From assembly GCF_934754935.1 (NCBI RefSeq), contig NZ_CAKVJB010000018.1:1-44680 (forward strand): DNA of 44,680 nt, read 5' to 3'. This document shows, piece by piece, positions 16,151-25,634 of this stretch (position 1 is its first letter; each line of letters begins with the position of its first letter). The notes under the pieces are model-generated. The model did no database searches, was not told the origin of the DNA, and saw only the letters and a program-made list of their open reading frames with translations. Source of the DNA: an uncultured Holdemanella sp. (GTDB lineage: Bacteria; Bacillota_I; Bacilli_A; Erysipelotrichales; Erysipelotrichaceae). The position numbers were made by a program, and so were the translations under genes.

Positions 16151-18887
16151 CGCTCGCTACCTTTCTTTCATCTTCATCATCAGCTATATATTCATATAAG
16201 TATGCAATTTCAGAAATTGGCATCTTTACATGATAATTTTTCAACATGGAATCAAAACTTTGATTCACCTGCTGAATAAAATCACTATGGTTATTCGCAA
16301 AATCATCTAAATTCTCATATATTTCAATCGCTGTCTTTGTCACCAAACGTTCAACAAGGAAACAAATATGGATATAAATACCAATGATTGTGCGACTTTG
16401 AAATTTCTTCTGCATAACCAACTGTAAGTTTTGTACGGATTCACTAACAAAATCCAATAATTTCTGTGGATTTAAGATTGTTAGATTTTCCATGACAGAT
16501 TGAATTGAGAAATTCTTTAATAAATTTTGATTGAATTCTTCAATTTCATCTTCCTCTAAATATGGTTTAAAGATTGAATTCAAAATATCAATATCTTTAA
16601 AATTCATAATATCTTCTAAAGATACACTTCGAACACCTTTTAATTTCAAGCCCAACGGTTTTACCATTAAAACAACGTCATATTTTTCAAATAATGGATC
16701 ATCATGCTTATTTTTCTGTAAACAATCATAATCATATTCTATAAACTTAATATCAACCTTTTTAGGAAGACTATTCTTCAACAAATGAGACAACTTTTCA
16801 CTTACTGAAACGCTCACATCATTTGTGATGACAATCGCCTTCTCCTTCTTTGCGACAGATAATATTTTGTAATGACACTGATTTTCTTCACACGACTCAC
16901 TTAGAATTGTCTCTAAATCGTGATGCTGAACCATTTTCATTCCAACATTTAATGCTAAAGAAGTAGAGATGTTATTGATTACACCCACATTCATCGTGTC
17001 ACTGATTACATCTCCAATCTCTTCTAAAGATCCCATATCTACTAATAAGATAATGTTCTTTAAATGCATGTTATTGTCGATATACTCATTCAACTTCTTA
17101 GTGATTTCTTCCACTGGCGTATCTAAAGGCATGTCGATCGCTTCAAAAATATAATGATTCAACAATGAGTTTGCTGCATCCGCAATGGAAGAAGCTGTTG
17201 AATATCCATGACTCAAAATAATTCCCATTGTATCTTGACCTTGAAGTTCTTGGTTGTACATACGAATATTCAACATCAAGAAGATCTTATTCATATTCGA
17301 CAAACTAACGTTTGTAGCCGTTTTTATTTGCTTAATAATCTGATCAGCAATAATCGACTCATTCATCATCATGTCCGACATTGTCTGTAAACACTCTTGA
17401 ATATCCTTTGAATAATTGGATTCCCATTGATTCAACAAAGAAGTATTTCTTCCTGTTGAAATAATCATACGCGTTAATACATACGCACAATTTACTGGAA
17501 GAATGATGTTTTTCGCATTCTTAACTATATTCAACACATCCATCACTAAACTATTCATCGCATCAATACGAGCATCATGATATGACTGTTCAAACACTAA
17601 AACATCATAATAATGACGGACTGCATCTTGACCAATCTCCAAAAAGCGAGCTTGTGAATTCACTTTGTTTTTCAAATCCACATATGCATTCAAAAGCTGT
17701 TCCCACATTTGAATCATCTTTTCACCTAATTCATGTTTTTCAAATGAATCGATACGCACAAATGTAGCTTCCTCTTTTTCATATTTATCTACACTCATCT
17801 GTTCAAGAAGATGTATTGGTAAATGATAAATTCTCACTTCCATTTCTTCCTCATGAATAGTTTCACTAAACGCATTGGCACAAATAGCCTTGATAGATTT
17901 TTGAAGATCACTTATATTTCCTTGAAATTGATAATTAACTAAGAAATTACACAACTTCTCTGAAATCAATATTTTTCTTTTTAAACGCTCCTGCTCCTCT
18001 TGAAAAAAATGAACAACCAAGCGTGTACGCTCATCTTCACTACGTTCTTGTAAACTAGGAATATGACAAATCACTGGTATATTGATCAACAAGTTTTCAT
18101 TCAATGAAATTCTTGGTTCATTCTCGATACAAAGAACAAGTCGCACTTTTGACTGAACACGAACATATTCATTACCCTCTCGACAAAAGTATCCATAACG
18201 AAGGAAATCTGCAATTTTTTCTTGAGCTTGATCCGACAAATATTGTGCATCTTGTATACACAACAATTTCCCATCTGAATTTTCCAAGATTCCCTTCTTT
18301 ACTTCACCATTATGTTCATATCCAAACAAGTCCTCCATTTGAGCTGTTCGCTCTTCATGTAAAGAAACTTTTTTTACATCTAAAACAATATGACCTTTTT
18401 CATTCAAATGATTCTGGCAGAACTCTTTCATGCAGTTTACCAAAAACATCTTTCCTGTTCCACGCTCTCCATATAGAATAATTGGAAGTCCATCTGGATA
18501 TAATAATGCAGATTTTATCTGAGAGATTGGATAACTTAAGCTGCCATCATACCCTACTGATTTTTGGAAATCTTTCAAATCTGGAGAACTATATTTTAAT
18601 TCCTGCATTAATTCATGAATTGAAATATATTCATTTTGTTTTAGAACAACATGATAAATTTGTTCTAGTGCATTCTTTGACAAATAATAAACAGGTCTTG
18701 AACTTATTTTCACAACCAAATCGTCTTTTACTAACTCATTTAAATATTGAGAAGTTAAAGAACGCGAAATATTTAACTCTTTACTAATTGTTATTGTTGT
18801 GAAATTTGAAAAACGATCTAATTGAAAATGCTGCGACATTTTTTGAAGATAGTTATAAATCTGTTGTTTTGACGTTAACTGATTCAT
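16137..18887 (-). CDS. LevR/GfrR-type PTS-controlled transcriptional regulator with degenerate AAA+ domain
   Basis: A 916-residue regulator. The N-terminal helix-turn-helix (about 28-60, ISKELNISRSLTSQYLNEL) is followed by an AAA+ domain (about 115-360), PRD1 (about 400-510), a IIA-Man domain (phospho-His H560 in SHGYST), a IIB-Gat-like part (about 690-790) and PRD2 (H840). Family members normally activate sigma-54 promoters. Here Walker A is GERGTGKM (no Ser/Thr after K146), the loop after LFGY is shortened so that GAFTGA is missing (188-200), and Walker B is LLCIQDA (Glu replaced by Ala214). ATPase-driven sigma-54 activation therefore looks lost, while DNA binding and PTS phosphorylation domains remain. 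It heads the PTS operon. GGAGGTG lies upstream of ATG 18887. Confidence 0.88.
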   Translation of the reverse strand: MNQLTSKQQIYNYLQKMSQHFQLDRFSNFTTITISKELNISRSLTSQYLNELVKDDLVVKISSRPVYYLSKNALEQIYHVVLKQNEYISIHELMQELKYSSPDLKDFQKSVGYDGSLSYPISQIKSALLYPDGLPIILYGERGTGKMFLVNCMKEFCQNHLNEKGHIVLDVKKVSLHEERTAQMEDLFGYEHNGEVKKGILENSDGKLLCIQDAQYLSDQAQEKIADFLRYGYFCREGNEYVRVQSKVRLVLCIENEPRISLNENLLINIPVICHIPSLQERSEDERTRLVVHFFQEEQERLKRKILISEKLCNFLVNYQFQGNISDLQKSIKAICANAFSETIHEEEMEVRIYHLPIHLLEQMSVDKYEKEEATFVRIDSFEKHELGEKMIQMWEQLLNAYVDLKNKVNSQARFLEIGQDAVRHYYDVLVFEQSYHDARIDAMNSLVMDVLNIVKNAKNIILPVNCAYVLTRMIISTGRNTSLLNQWESNYSKDIQECLQTMSDMMMNESIIADQIIKQIKTATNVSLSNMNKIFLMLNIRMYNQELQGQDTMGIILSHGYSTASSIADAANSLLNHYIFEAIDMPLDTPVEEITKKLNEYIDNNMHLKNIILLVDMGSLEEIGDVISDTMNVGVINNISTSLALNVGMKMVQHHDLETILSESCEENQCHYKILSVAKKEKAIVITNDVSVSVSEKLSHLLKNSLPKKVDIKFIEYDYDCLQKNKHDDPLFEKYDVVLMVKPLGLKLKGVRSVSLEDIMNFKDIDILNSIFKPYLEEDEIEEFNQNLLKNFSIQSVMENLTILNPQKLLDFVSESVQNLQLVMQKKFQSRTIIGIYIHICFLVERLVTKTAIEIYENLDDFANNHSDFIQQVNQSFDSMLKNYHVKMPISEIAYLYEYIADDEDERKVASDDEF

Positions 18888-19128
18888 TTTACACCTCCTA
18901 ACAAATATCGCCTGTTGACGATATCATTTTATTAAGAAATCAATTTCTAGTCTGTAGTTCCAAATAAAAAAGACACTATTCTGTAAATTTTAAGTAAAAT
19001 CGACACTTTTGGTATCCGCTTTTAATTACTGTTAAGCCCTTTCATTTTTAATCGTATCCGTATTCGACACTAAATTTCGAAAACTCTTTATTGTGTCTAA
19101 TTGCACGACATTGATTTTTACGCGATTT
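18888..19128. promoter_or_regulatory. Regulatory gap upstream of the LevR-PTS operon
   Basis: About 240 bases without a gene. Near the operon start are two inverted repeats: ATATCG/CGATAT (18905-18924, 8-base spacer) and AGAAAT-CA-ATTTCT (18935-18948). Further out are three GACACT copies (18972, 19002, 19066) and one inverted copy (GTGTCT at 19093). No -24/-12 sigma-54 promoter (TGGCAC-N5-TTGCA) was found by eye on the minus strand, and no strong sigma-A promoter stands out. The outer part could instead be an insertion-sequence remnant. Confidence 0.4.
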
Positions 19129-19159
19129 AAAAGGAGCAAAAATATAATGTTTCTGCTCC
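19129..19159 (-). terminator. Terminator of malQ
   Basis: The minus strand has GGAGCAGAAA, a loop, TTTTTGCTCC, then TTTT. It begins about 17 bases after the malQ stop. Confidence 0.75.
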
Positions 19160-19175
19160 AAACTTTGTTTTTAAA

Positions 19176-20645
19176 TTAACGATTTGACTTTTTGATCCAC
19201 TCTTTTGTACCCATAACCTTATCTGGGAATGTTTTAAAATCTTTTAATTTCCAAGTCCAGTTTTTATTCGACACAGTTCCCGGTGTATTGATTCTAGCCT
19301 CTTCTTTAAATCCACAAATATCCCAGATTGGCAATATAACAGTATCTGCATCTGTATCTAAAGCATATTGACAAAGCATTTCATTAAAAGAACGACTTGA
19401 ATATCCCTGATTTTTAAAGAATCGACGCAAACTGATACGCTTATTTGAATCATATGTATGATAATCTTCATTACATGTCGCATTATCATGTGTACCTGTA
19501 TATAATACCGAATTTTTCTTTGCCTTTTTCTTTAATTGTTTCGCTTCCATTCTAAACAATAAAACATCCATGCCCGGTATACTATAATCATCTTCAAGTT
19601 CAATCACTTCTGGACGAATCAATCCTAAGTCCTCAGCCACTAAAACAATATCTGGACATGCTTTTAAAATCGCATCAATTAATTTGTGGGCTGGACCTAA
19701 GATCCATTTTCCTTCAATAGCTGTTGGACAAGACGCTGGTATCTTCCAATATGTATCAAAAGCTCTGAAATGATCAATTCTTACCATGTCATAACAACGA
19801 TTCATCCAACTCATACGATTGCACCAAAAAAGATATCCATTTTCTTCTTGCGCATCAAAATCATAGATTGGCATACCCCAACGCTGTCCTGTTTCACTGA
19901 AATAATCTGGAGGACAACCCGCAATATATTCTGGTTTTCCTTCTTCATCTAATAAGAAAGCTTCACGATTGCACCATACATCTGCACTATCTAAATCCAC
20001 ATAGAAAGGCATATCTCCCATGATTTTTAAATTTCTTGCGTGTGCATACATCTGGATTTCATCTAATTGTTTATAGAATATAAACTGTAAAAACTGGATA
20101 TACAAAATTTCATTTTGATAATCATCTAAATCAATATCACGATTTTTCGGCCAATCTTTATATTCATCTTCCCATTCAAACCATGGAGCCCCATTATAAA
20201 AACTCTTAAACAATGAGTAAGCAGACCATTCTTCCAACCAGAATGCATCACGCTTAAATGCTTCAAAATCTTCTTTGAACGAATCAAATTCCTTTTTAAA
20301 AACTTTAAAGGCCTTTTGAAAATAAGGTTCCTTAAATTCACGAATCTTATCATATTCAACAAAGTCTTTAAATTTATTACAATTCACGATCGAACTTTGT
20401 GTCAATAACCCCATTTCACACAAACGATCCAAGTTGATATAGATAGGATCTCCCGCAAAACTAGAATATGTCTGATATGGAGAATGCGTAGGGCCTGTCA
20501 TTTGTAGCGGCAATATCTGCCATATACTGTAACCTGCATCCGCAATAATATCGATCATTCGAATTGTTTTTTGCCCTAAATCACCAATCCCTTGATTTGC
20601 AGGGATAGAGAAAACAGGACATAAGATTCCTGCACTTCTATTCAT
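19176..20645 (-). CDS. malQ: 4-alpha-glucanotransferase
   Basis: A 489-residue GH77 amylomaltase, the usual length for the bacterial enzyme. It moves maltodextrin segments between glucans and releases glucose in the cytosol. The N terminus SAGILCPVFSIPANQGIGDLG is typical. RIDHFRAFDTYW carries the nucleophile Asp, LVAEDLG the acid/base Glu and TGTHDN the third carboxylate. SETGQRWGMPIY forms the substrate loop. ATG 20645 was chosen: AAAAGGTG precedes it and the family alignment begins there. It stands alone between two terminators; no glycogen or maltose genes adjoin it. Confidence 0.95.
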   Translation of the reverse strand: MNRSAGILCPVFSIPANQGIGDLGQKTIRMIDIIADAGYSIWQILPLQMTGPTHSPYQTYSSFAGDPIYINLDRLCEMGLLTQSSIVNCNKFKDFVEYDKIREFKEPYFQKAFKVFKKEFDSFKEDFEAFKRDAFWLEEWSAYSLFKSFYNGAPWFEWEDEYKDWPKNRDIDLDDYQNEILYIQFLQFIFYKQLDEIQMYAHARNLKIMGDMPFYVDLDSADVWCNREAFLLDEEGKPEYIAGCPPDYFSETGQRWGMPIYDFDAQEENGYLFWCNRMSWMNRCYDMVRIDHFRAFDTYWKIPASCPTAIEGKWILGPAHKLIDAILKACPDIVLVAEDLGLIRPEVIELEDDYSIPGMDVLLFRMEAKQLKKKAKKNSVLYTGTHDNATCNEDYHTYDSNKRISLRRFFKNQGYSSRSFNEMLCQYALDTDADTVILPIWDICGFKEEARINTPGTVSNKNWTWKLKDFKTFPDKVMGTKEWIKKSNR

Positions 20646-20691
20646 ATTCACACCTTTTGTAATCCCTTTCATTACAACTATTTTATCACAT

Positions 20692-20732
20692 TTTTTTAAA
20701 AAAAGACTATATATTTCAAAAAATATATAGTC
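20692..20732 (-). terminator. Terminator of the SNF2 helicase gene
   Basis: The minus strand has GACTATATAT, loop TTTTTGAA, ATATATAGTC, then seven T. It abuts the TAG stop. Confidence 0.85.
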
Positions 20733-23700
20733 CTAATCCATAGAAAACAAATCTTTTAGCTCTTCCTTAGATAACATTGATATTCCACCCTTAGAATTTT
20801 CGACAAAAATATCACTCATCTCTTTTTTGCGCTTTTGCATTTCATAAATTTTCTCTTCGATCGTATTCTTCATCAACAACTGGTAGACAAGAACATTCTT
20901 TGTCTGTCCAATACGATATGCACGGTCTGTCGCCTGATTTTGCGCACTCACATTCCACCAAGGATCAAAGTGGATAACAGCTTGCGCCTTTGTTAGATTC
21001 AAACCCGTTCCTCCTGCCTTTAAAGAAATCAAGAATACATTTGAATCATCATTTTGAAAGGCGTCCACTTCTTCTTTACGCTTCTTTTTATCTACCGCAC
21101 CTGTAATCATATGATATTTAATGCCTCGCTGATTAAATTCTTCAATAAAGGCATCAAAAATACTTGTAAAACTTGAAAACAACAAGACCTTCTTGCCATT
21201 CTCTTTTAAAGTTTCAATCAAATCCAGACACATCGTAAACTTTGTACTCTCACCCTTATAGTTTTCATACAACATTCTTGGTTCGCAACAAATCTGACGT
21301 AAACGCGTCATCATCGCAAGAATCAAAATGGAATCCACTTGTTCTAATTCTAACTGCTGCTGAAGTTGCTCATTGACCTGAGCCAAATTCGCAAGATACA
21401 ATTGTTTTTCTTCCGGACTAAAAGTCAACCACATATCCTTCTCCACTTTATCCGGCAAATCTTTTAATACCTGCTTTTTTGTTCTTCGCAAAATGAATGG
21501 TGAAACCAACTTTTGTAGCTGAGCCTGTCTTTTTTCATCACCCATTTGAATCGGTTTTTCAAAATTCTTTGTGAAATAATTCAAACTATATAGATAGCCC
21601 GGCAATAAAAAATCAAAGATACTCCACAACTCACTTAAACCATTCTCAATTGGCGTACCCGTTAAAGCTAAACGATGTTTACTCTTTAAGGACTTCACAC
21701 TCTGTGCATTCTTCGTCTTTGGATTTTTAATAAACTGCGCCTCATCTAGAACAATATATTCAAATTCCATTGGCATGTATAATTCCACGTCTCTACGCAA
21801 GTAGTCATATGTTGTGATATAAAGCTCATGTTTTTCATTAATAATATCTTTACGTACGTCTTGACTTCCTGTAACACATACGGCATCCACATCAATTTTA
21901 AATTTTTCAATTTCTGACATCCAGTTATACATTAAACTACTGGGGCATACAATCAAGCTCGGCTTCTCTTTTGAAACAAACTGCTCATAAAATACCAAGA
22001 CCTGCAATGTTTTTCCAAGTCCCATATCATCCGCAAGAATGCCATTTAAGCCCATATTTTTTAAATCATAAAGCCATTGGATTCCTTGTTGCTGATAGGT
22101 ACGCAATAAAGATTTATACGCATCCTTCAATTGAATCAGTTGTTCTTTTACTTTCATTAATCGATTTGTATATTCTGTAACCGAATCATCGTTACGAACA
22201 TCTAATTCTGAATCCACATCCATTAAATGAAAAGCTTGATATGCTGGTTTTTCAATCGTTTCTTTTTTGAAATCTTTAGGCGTTAAATTCATTGTCGAAG
22301 CCAATTCGTCAAGTTGTTCTAATCCAGCATTCTCCAAATCGATCATTTCACCATTTTTTAATTGATAAAACTTTTTCTTCTTTCGATACGCATTTAAGAC
22401 ATGTGACAATTCATCCGCATTGACATCACTATCCAATTCCATCTTCAATAAATCATTTTGCACATAGACTTTTACACTCAAATTCATACTTCGACGATTC
22501 TTTAATCGTTTCAACTCTTCTGAAACGTACACATCCGCCTGCTTTTGAATCAAAGGAATACCATGATCCAAAAAATTATAAAGTGCATCACTTCTACCTT
22601 TAAAAATAGCCTTATTATCTTCAAGCTTTACGGCATAATGTGAAATAATAGCTTCAATACTCGCAATTTGATTCGAATCTGTATGCGCAAAGAAACTCTT
22701 CTTCTGTTTATTCTCTAAATATGTTCCCCACACGACCATATTCGCATTTTCTAAATCCGAATAGACGCGAATATCCTCAATTAGCGTTGTATACTTTTCT
22801 ACATCCACATTTGTATTTAATTGAATATAATCCATATATGGCTGAAGACATTGTAAATAAAAAGCCCTAAAATCACTCTTTTTAATCAACCAGCCACCTT
22901 CTTGCGAAACATTATACGCAAGTGAAGCTAAAAAGCCATCTGGATCTAATGTAAATCGCATAATATTCTTAAATTCCGCAACATAAAAATGTTTATTTCC
23001 AATTAAAAAACTATCATCTATATTTACATTCAATTCAAAATAATCTTTATGCTCGAACAAATCTAAACTTAGTTTAATATTCTTTTCAGACAATTCAAAA
23101 TCCGTATAATCCTTAGGCAAAGAAGCATTCAAATCATAAAAATCATCTAAACATTCCGAATATACTTCCCCATCTTTTTGCCAGTCTTTTGAGAATGTAT
23201 ATTTCATCAAGAACGAATAAATTTTTTGACTTGGTTCATCCAAATCATCTGGATTTAAATAAATCTGTGTATTCTTTCCAAAAGACTCTAATCTTTTCTC
23301 AAAGAAACCACGCATTAAATCTTGAATATTTTTTACCGTATAAGCACGATTGACTTGAATCTTTAATTTAAAAGCCACCTGATCATAATAATATGAATTC
23401 GTTCGTTGTATCATCAAACGTATCTTATGATCATTCTCTTTAAAAAATCCATTTACTTTCTCTTCTTGACGCTCCTTTAAAAATGAAAAAGCCAATTGAT
23501 TCATACTATCGATTCTTTGGCGTTTACGCTCTAATTCTGCCCTACGATTTTTTTCAATTACATATTGTTGATAATCTATATGAAACGGGAAAGTCTGTGG
23601 ATTTATTTCATTGATAGCTCGAACTACACTCACCAAATGCACACACCCTGAATGTGGATCTTGTGAACATGTACAATTTGTGGTCAGAATAGTCCCATAT

Positions 23701-23897
23701 TCATTGACTCTAAAATTTATAGTTTCTTCGCTCCAACGCGTTTGAATAATAGCCTTTACTTCATAATATAAAATCTTATCATGCACCCTTTCAATTAAGA
23801 TACGTTTAATTTTACCTGCATAATAAGGATCATTAGCCTCATAATATATCCATGAATTTTTTATAAAACGATTTAAAGACTCTTCAAAAATGTGCAT
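20733..23897 (-). CDS. SWIM zinc-finger SNF2-family DEAD-like helicase
   Basis: A 1054-residue Swi2/Snf2 ATPase. The N-terminal SWIM motif is C75-T-C77 ... C85-V-H87, a zinc site. A long bacterial SNF2-associated region follows (about 200-590). The motor comprises Walker A DDMGLGKT near 625, DEAQ near 717, GTPIENGLSELW, and a helicase-C lobe with GGTGLNL near 961 and QATDRAYRIGQ. These are complete motor motifs, so it should translocate on double-stranded DNA or remodel protein-DNA complexes. Bacterial SWIM-SNF2 proteins are widespread but poorly characterised. It is monocistronic and diverges from a GNAT gene; the promoter TGATATAAT lies close upstream. Confidence 0.92.
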   Translation of the reverse strand: MHIFEESLNRFIKNSWIYYEANDPYYAGKIKRILIERVHDKILYYEVKAIIQTRWSEETINFRVNEYGTILTTNCTCSQDPHSGCVHLVSVVRAINEINPQTFPFHIDYQQYVIEKNRRAELERKRQRIDSMNQLAFSFLKERQEEKVNGFFKENDHKIRLMIQRTNSYYYDQVAFKLKIQVNRAYTVKNIQDLMRGFFEKRLESFGKNTQIYLNPDDLDEPSQKIYSFLMKYTFSKDWQKDGEVYSECLDDFYDLNASLPKDYTDFELSEKNIKLSLDLFEHKDYFELNVNIDDSFLIGNKHFYVAEFKNIMRFTLDPDGFLASLAYNVSQEGGWLIKKSDFRAFYLQCLQPYMDYIQLNTNVDVEKYTTLIEDIRVYSDLENANMVVWGTYLENKQKKSFFAHTDSNQIASIEAIISHYAVKLEDNKAIFKGRSDALYNFLDHGIPLIQKQADVYVSEELKRLKNRRSMNLSVKVYVQNDLLKMELDSDVNADELSHVLNAYRKKKKFYQLKNGEMIDLENAGLEQLDELASTMNLTPKDFKKETIEKPAYQAFHLMDVDSELDVRNDDSVTEYTNRLMKVKEQLIQLKDAYKSLLRTYQQQGIQWLYDLKNMGLNGILADDMGLGKTLQVLVFYEQFVSKEKPSLIVCPSSLMYNWMSEIEKFKIDVDAVCVTGSQDVRKDIINEKHELYITTYDYLRRDVELYMPMEFEYIVLDEAQFIKNPKTKNAQSVKSLKSKHRLALTGTPIENGLSELWSIFDFLLPGYLYSLNYFTKNFEKPIQMGDEKRQAQLQKLVSPFILRRTKKQVLKDLPDKVEKDMWLTFSPEEKQLYLANLAQVNEQLQQQLELEQVDSILILAMMTRLRQICCEPRMLYENYKGESTKFTMCLDLIETLKENGKKVLLFSSFTSIFDAFIEEFNQRGIKYHMITGAVDKKKRKEEVDAFQNDDSNVFLISLKAGGTGLNLTKAQAVIHFDPWWNVSAQNQATDRAYRIGQTKNVLVYQLLMKNTIEEKIYEMQKRKKEMSDIFVENSKGGISMLSKEELKDLFSMD

Positions 23898-23924
23898 ACT
23901 ACCTTACCACCTAACTTTCCTTTA

Positions 23925-23933
23925 ATTATATCA
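23925..23933 (-). promoter_or_regulatory. Extended -10 promoter of the SNF2 gene
   Basis: The minus strand reads TGATATAAT, about 28 bases upstream of the SNF2 ATG. It lies beside the divergent GNAT promoter. Confidence 0.55.
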
Positions 23934-23936
23934 TAT

Positions 23937-23965
23937 TTGACTTTCCATTTTTCAGTTGTTAATGT
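23937..23965 (+). promoter_or_regulatory. Promoter of the GNAT gene
   Basis: TTGACT (23937-23942), 17-base spacer, TAATGT (23960-23965). The expected start leaves a leader of about 12 bases. Confidence 0.55.
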
Positions 23966-23983
23966 ATTAGAAAAGAAAGAAGA

Positions 23984-24406
23984 ATGATTATGGACACAAA
24001 GATGTATACAGCCTTACCACAAGAAGCGAAAGACATTCGTATTGAAGTATTCATGAAAGAACAAGGATTTGAAAATGAATTTGATGATATAGATGATATG
24101 AGTCATCATATCGTTGTCTTTGATGAAGAAAAACCAATCGGAACGTGTCGTTTCTTTAAAGAAAACGATCATTACACCATTGGAAGGGTAGCCGTATTAA
24201 AAGAATATCGAAATCAACATATTGGCAATGTATTACTTGAAAGTGCAGAAAAAGAAATCAAAAAATTAAATGGAGACTTAATTGTAGTGCACGCGCAAGT
24301 TCGTGTAAGTCCATTCTATGAAAAACAAGGCTATATTCAATTTGGTCAAATTGATGATGATGAAGGAGTACCACATATGTGGATGAAAAAAAGGATACAG
24401 CATTAA
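23984..24406 (+). CDS. GNAT family N-acetyltransferase
   Basis: A 140-residue single GNAT domain. GRVAVLKEYRNQHIGNVLL (about 64-82) is the acetyl-CoA pyrophosphate-binding motif A (RxxxxG), and FYEKQGYIQFG is the C-terminal motif B. Overall resemblance is to ElaA/YjcF-like small acetyltransferases, whose substrates are mostly unknown. Start ATG 23984 or the in-frame ATG at 23990; the ribosome site is weak (GAAAGAAG). Its TAA overlaps the opposite-strand stop of the aminotransferase gene, and its last codons contain that gene's terminator. Confidence 0.9.
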   Translation: MIMDTKMYTALPQEAKDIRIEVFMKEQGFENEFDDIDDMSHHIVVFDEEKPIGTCRFFKENDHYTIGRVAVLKEYRNQHIGNVLLESAEKEIKKLNGDLIVVHAQVRVSPFYEKQGYIQFGQIDDDEGVPHMWMKKRIQH

Positions 24407-24418
24407 GCTACTGTATCC
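24386..24418 (-). terminator. Terminator of the aminotransferase operon, inside the GNAT 3' coding end
   Basis: The minus strand has GGATACAG, loop TAGCTTAATG, CTGTATCC, then seven T. Both convergent stop codons (sharing TTAA at 24403-24406) are in the loop. The T-run encodes Lys codons of the GNAT protein on the plus strand. Confidence 0.85.
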
Positions 24419-25632
24419 AAAATATCCTTCATTTTTTTTGCGAGTCCCTTTGTCTTTTCAACGGATAAAGAACAAATCGCAACACGAATACCCAAATTTA
24501 CTTTGACTGTAAAAATATTATTTTTCATTAATGCCTCATGGAATTTATCACGCGTTTCATTATCCATAGATAAAGTTACGAAGAACCCTTCTTTGTAAGG
24601 ATAGTGTTTTAATCCAACTTCCTTAGCCTCCTTGACAAAGATATCTCCACGTTCTTTTAATAAATTGACATAGTGCAATCTTTCTTGGTCATACGCTTCT
24701 TTATGATTATCTAATACGTCCACAAATGTAGCCATCGCACCATTGTTGATGTTTGACCAAGTTGCACGCGCATCCTTTTCAAATACAATTTTCACTTGGT
24801 TTACTGCTTCTTTTTCTTGTCCTAACACAATGGCAGCCCCACAACGAAGTCCATAACTTGTCATTGATTTAGATAAACTAAATGCGACAATTACGACAAA
24901 GTTTCTCTCAATTTGATCAAATTGTGCAAAGTATTCTTTCGCCTTTTCTTGTCTTGAAGAAAAATCAATATACGCAATATCATTCAATAATACAACGGCA
25001 TGTGTTTTTGAACATTCATTCAAGAAAGAGATCACTTCTTTCCATTCATCTTCACTTAAAGAATAGCCAGTTGGATTGTGACAAGGATCGTTAATCACCA
25101 TCACTAATCGATTCTGTTTTTCCATCACTTTTTTACAAGCTGTTTTAAAAGAATTCAAATTAAAATGATCCCCTTCAAACAAGCTATACTTTTCTACATT
25201 TAAATTATGCATCTGTGCCATTAACGCATAAGATCCCCATGCGATTTCTGGCAAGATGACTGTTTGTCCTTCATCTAAACATTCTTGTAAAGTCATACCT
25301 ACAGCGCCTGTTCCTCCAGGTGTTGCGATTACTTCATGTTCTAAGTGTGAATTTCCATTTAATACCCAGTCGTATACTTTTTGTCTAAAATCAGGATTTC
25401 CAGTAAAACTAGCCGCATATGCTGCCAATACTTTATTATCTAAATTCTTTAATGAACTAAACACACTATCTAAGGCAACCAAAGTTCCCTCTTCATCATA
25501 TAAAGAACCGATTGTCGCATCTACAACATTTTCAGCTCCCACTTTAGCTTTAGCCTCTTTTGCCTTGGCAACAATTGAGAATACTGTATCTACGATTGGT
25601 GTTTGATTGACACTTTCCTTCACAAAATTCAT
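24403..25632 (-). CDS. PLP-dependent class I/II aminotransferase (aromatic/aspartate type)
   Basis: A 409-residue fold-type I aminotransferase. ATPGGTGAVG binds the cofactor phosphate, NDPCHNPTGYSLS is the conserved Asn-Pro-Thr-Gly region, and SLSKSMTSYGLRCG holds the Schiff-base Lys. An Arg near the C terminus (GIRVAICSLS) should bind the substrate carboxylate. Immediately downstream of pheA (stop and ATG two bases apart, AAGGAGG site), it most likely transaminates phenylpyruvate to phenylalanine, though an aspartate or broad aromatic specificity is possible. Confidence 0.88.
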   Translation of the reverse strand: MNFVKESVNQTPIVDTVFSIVAKAKEAKAKVGAENVVDATIGSLYDEEGTLVALDSVFSSLKNLDNKVLAAYAASFTGNPDFRQKVYDWVLNGNSHLEHEVIATPGGTGAVGMTLQECLDEGQTVILPEIAWGSYALMAQMHNLNVEKYSLFEGDHFNLNSFKTACKKVMEKQNRLVMVINDPCHNPTGYSLSEDEWKEVISFLNECSKTHAVVLLNDIAYIDFSSRQEKAKEYFAQFDQIERNFVVIVAFSLSKSMTSYGLRCGAAIVLGQEKEAVNQVKIVFEKDARATWSNINNGAMATFVDVLDNHKEAYDQERLHYVNLLKERGDIFVKEAKEVGLKHYPYKEGFFVTLSMDNETRDKFHEALMKNNIFTVKVNLGIRVAICSLSVEKTKGLAKKMKDILDTVA

Positions 25633-25634
25633 GC

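Noticed and set aside
18888..19175. Sigma-54 promoter for the LevR operon
   Set aside because: No TGGCAC-N5-TTGCA match by eye on the minus strand, and the regulator lacks GAFTGA.
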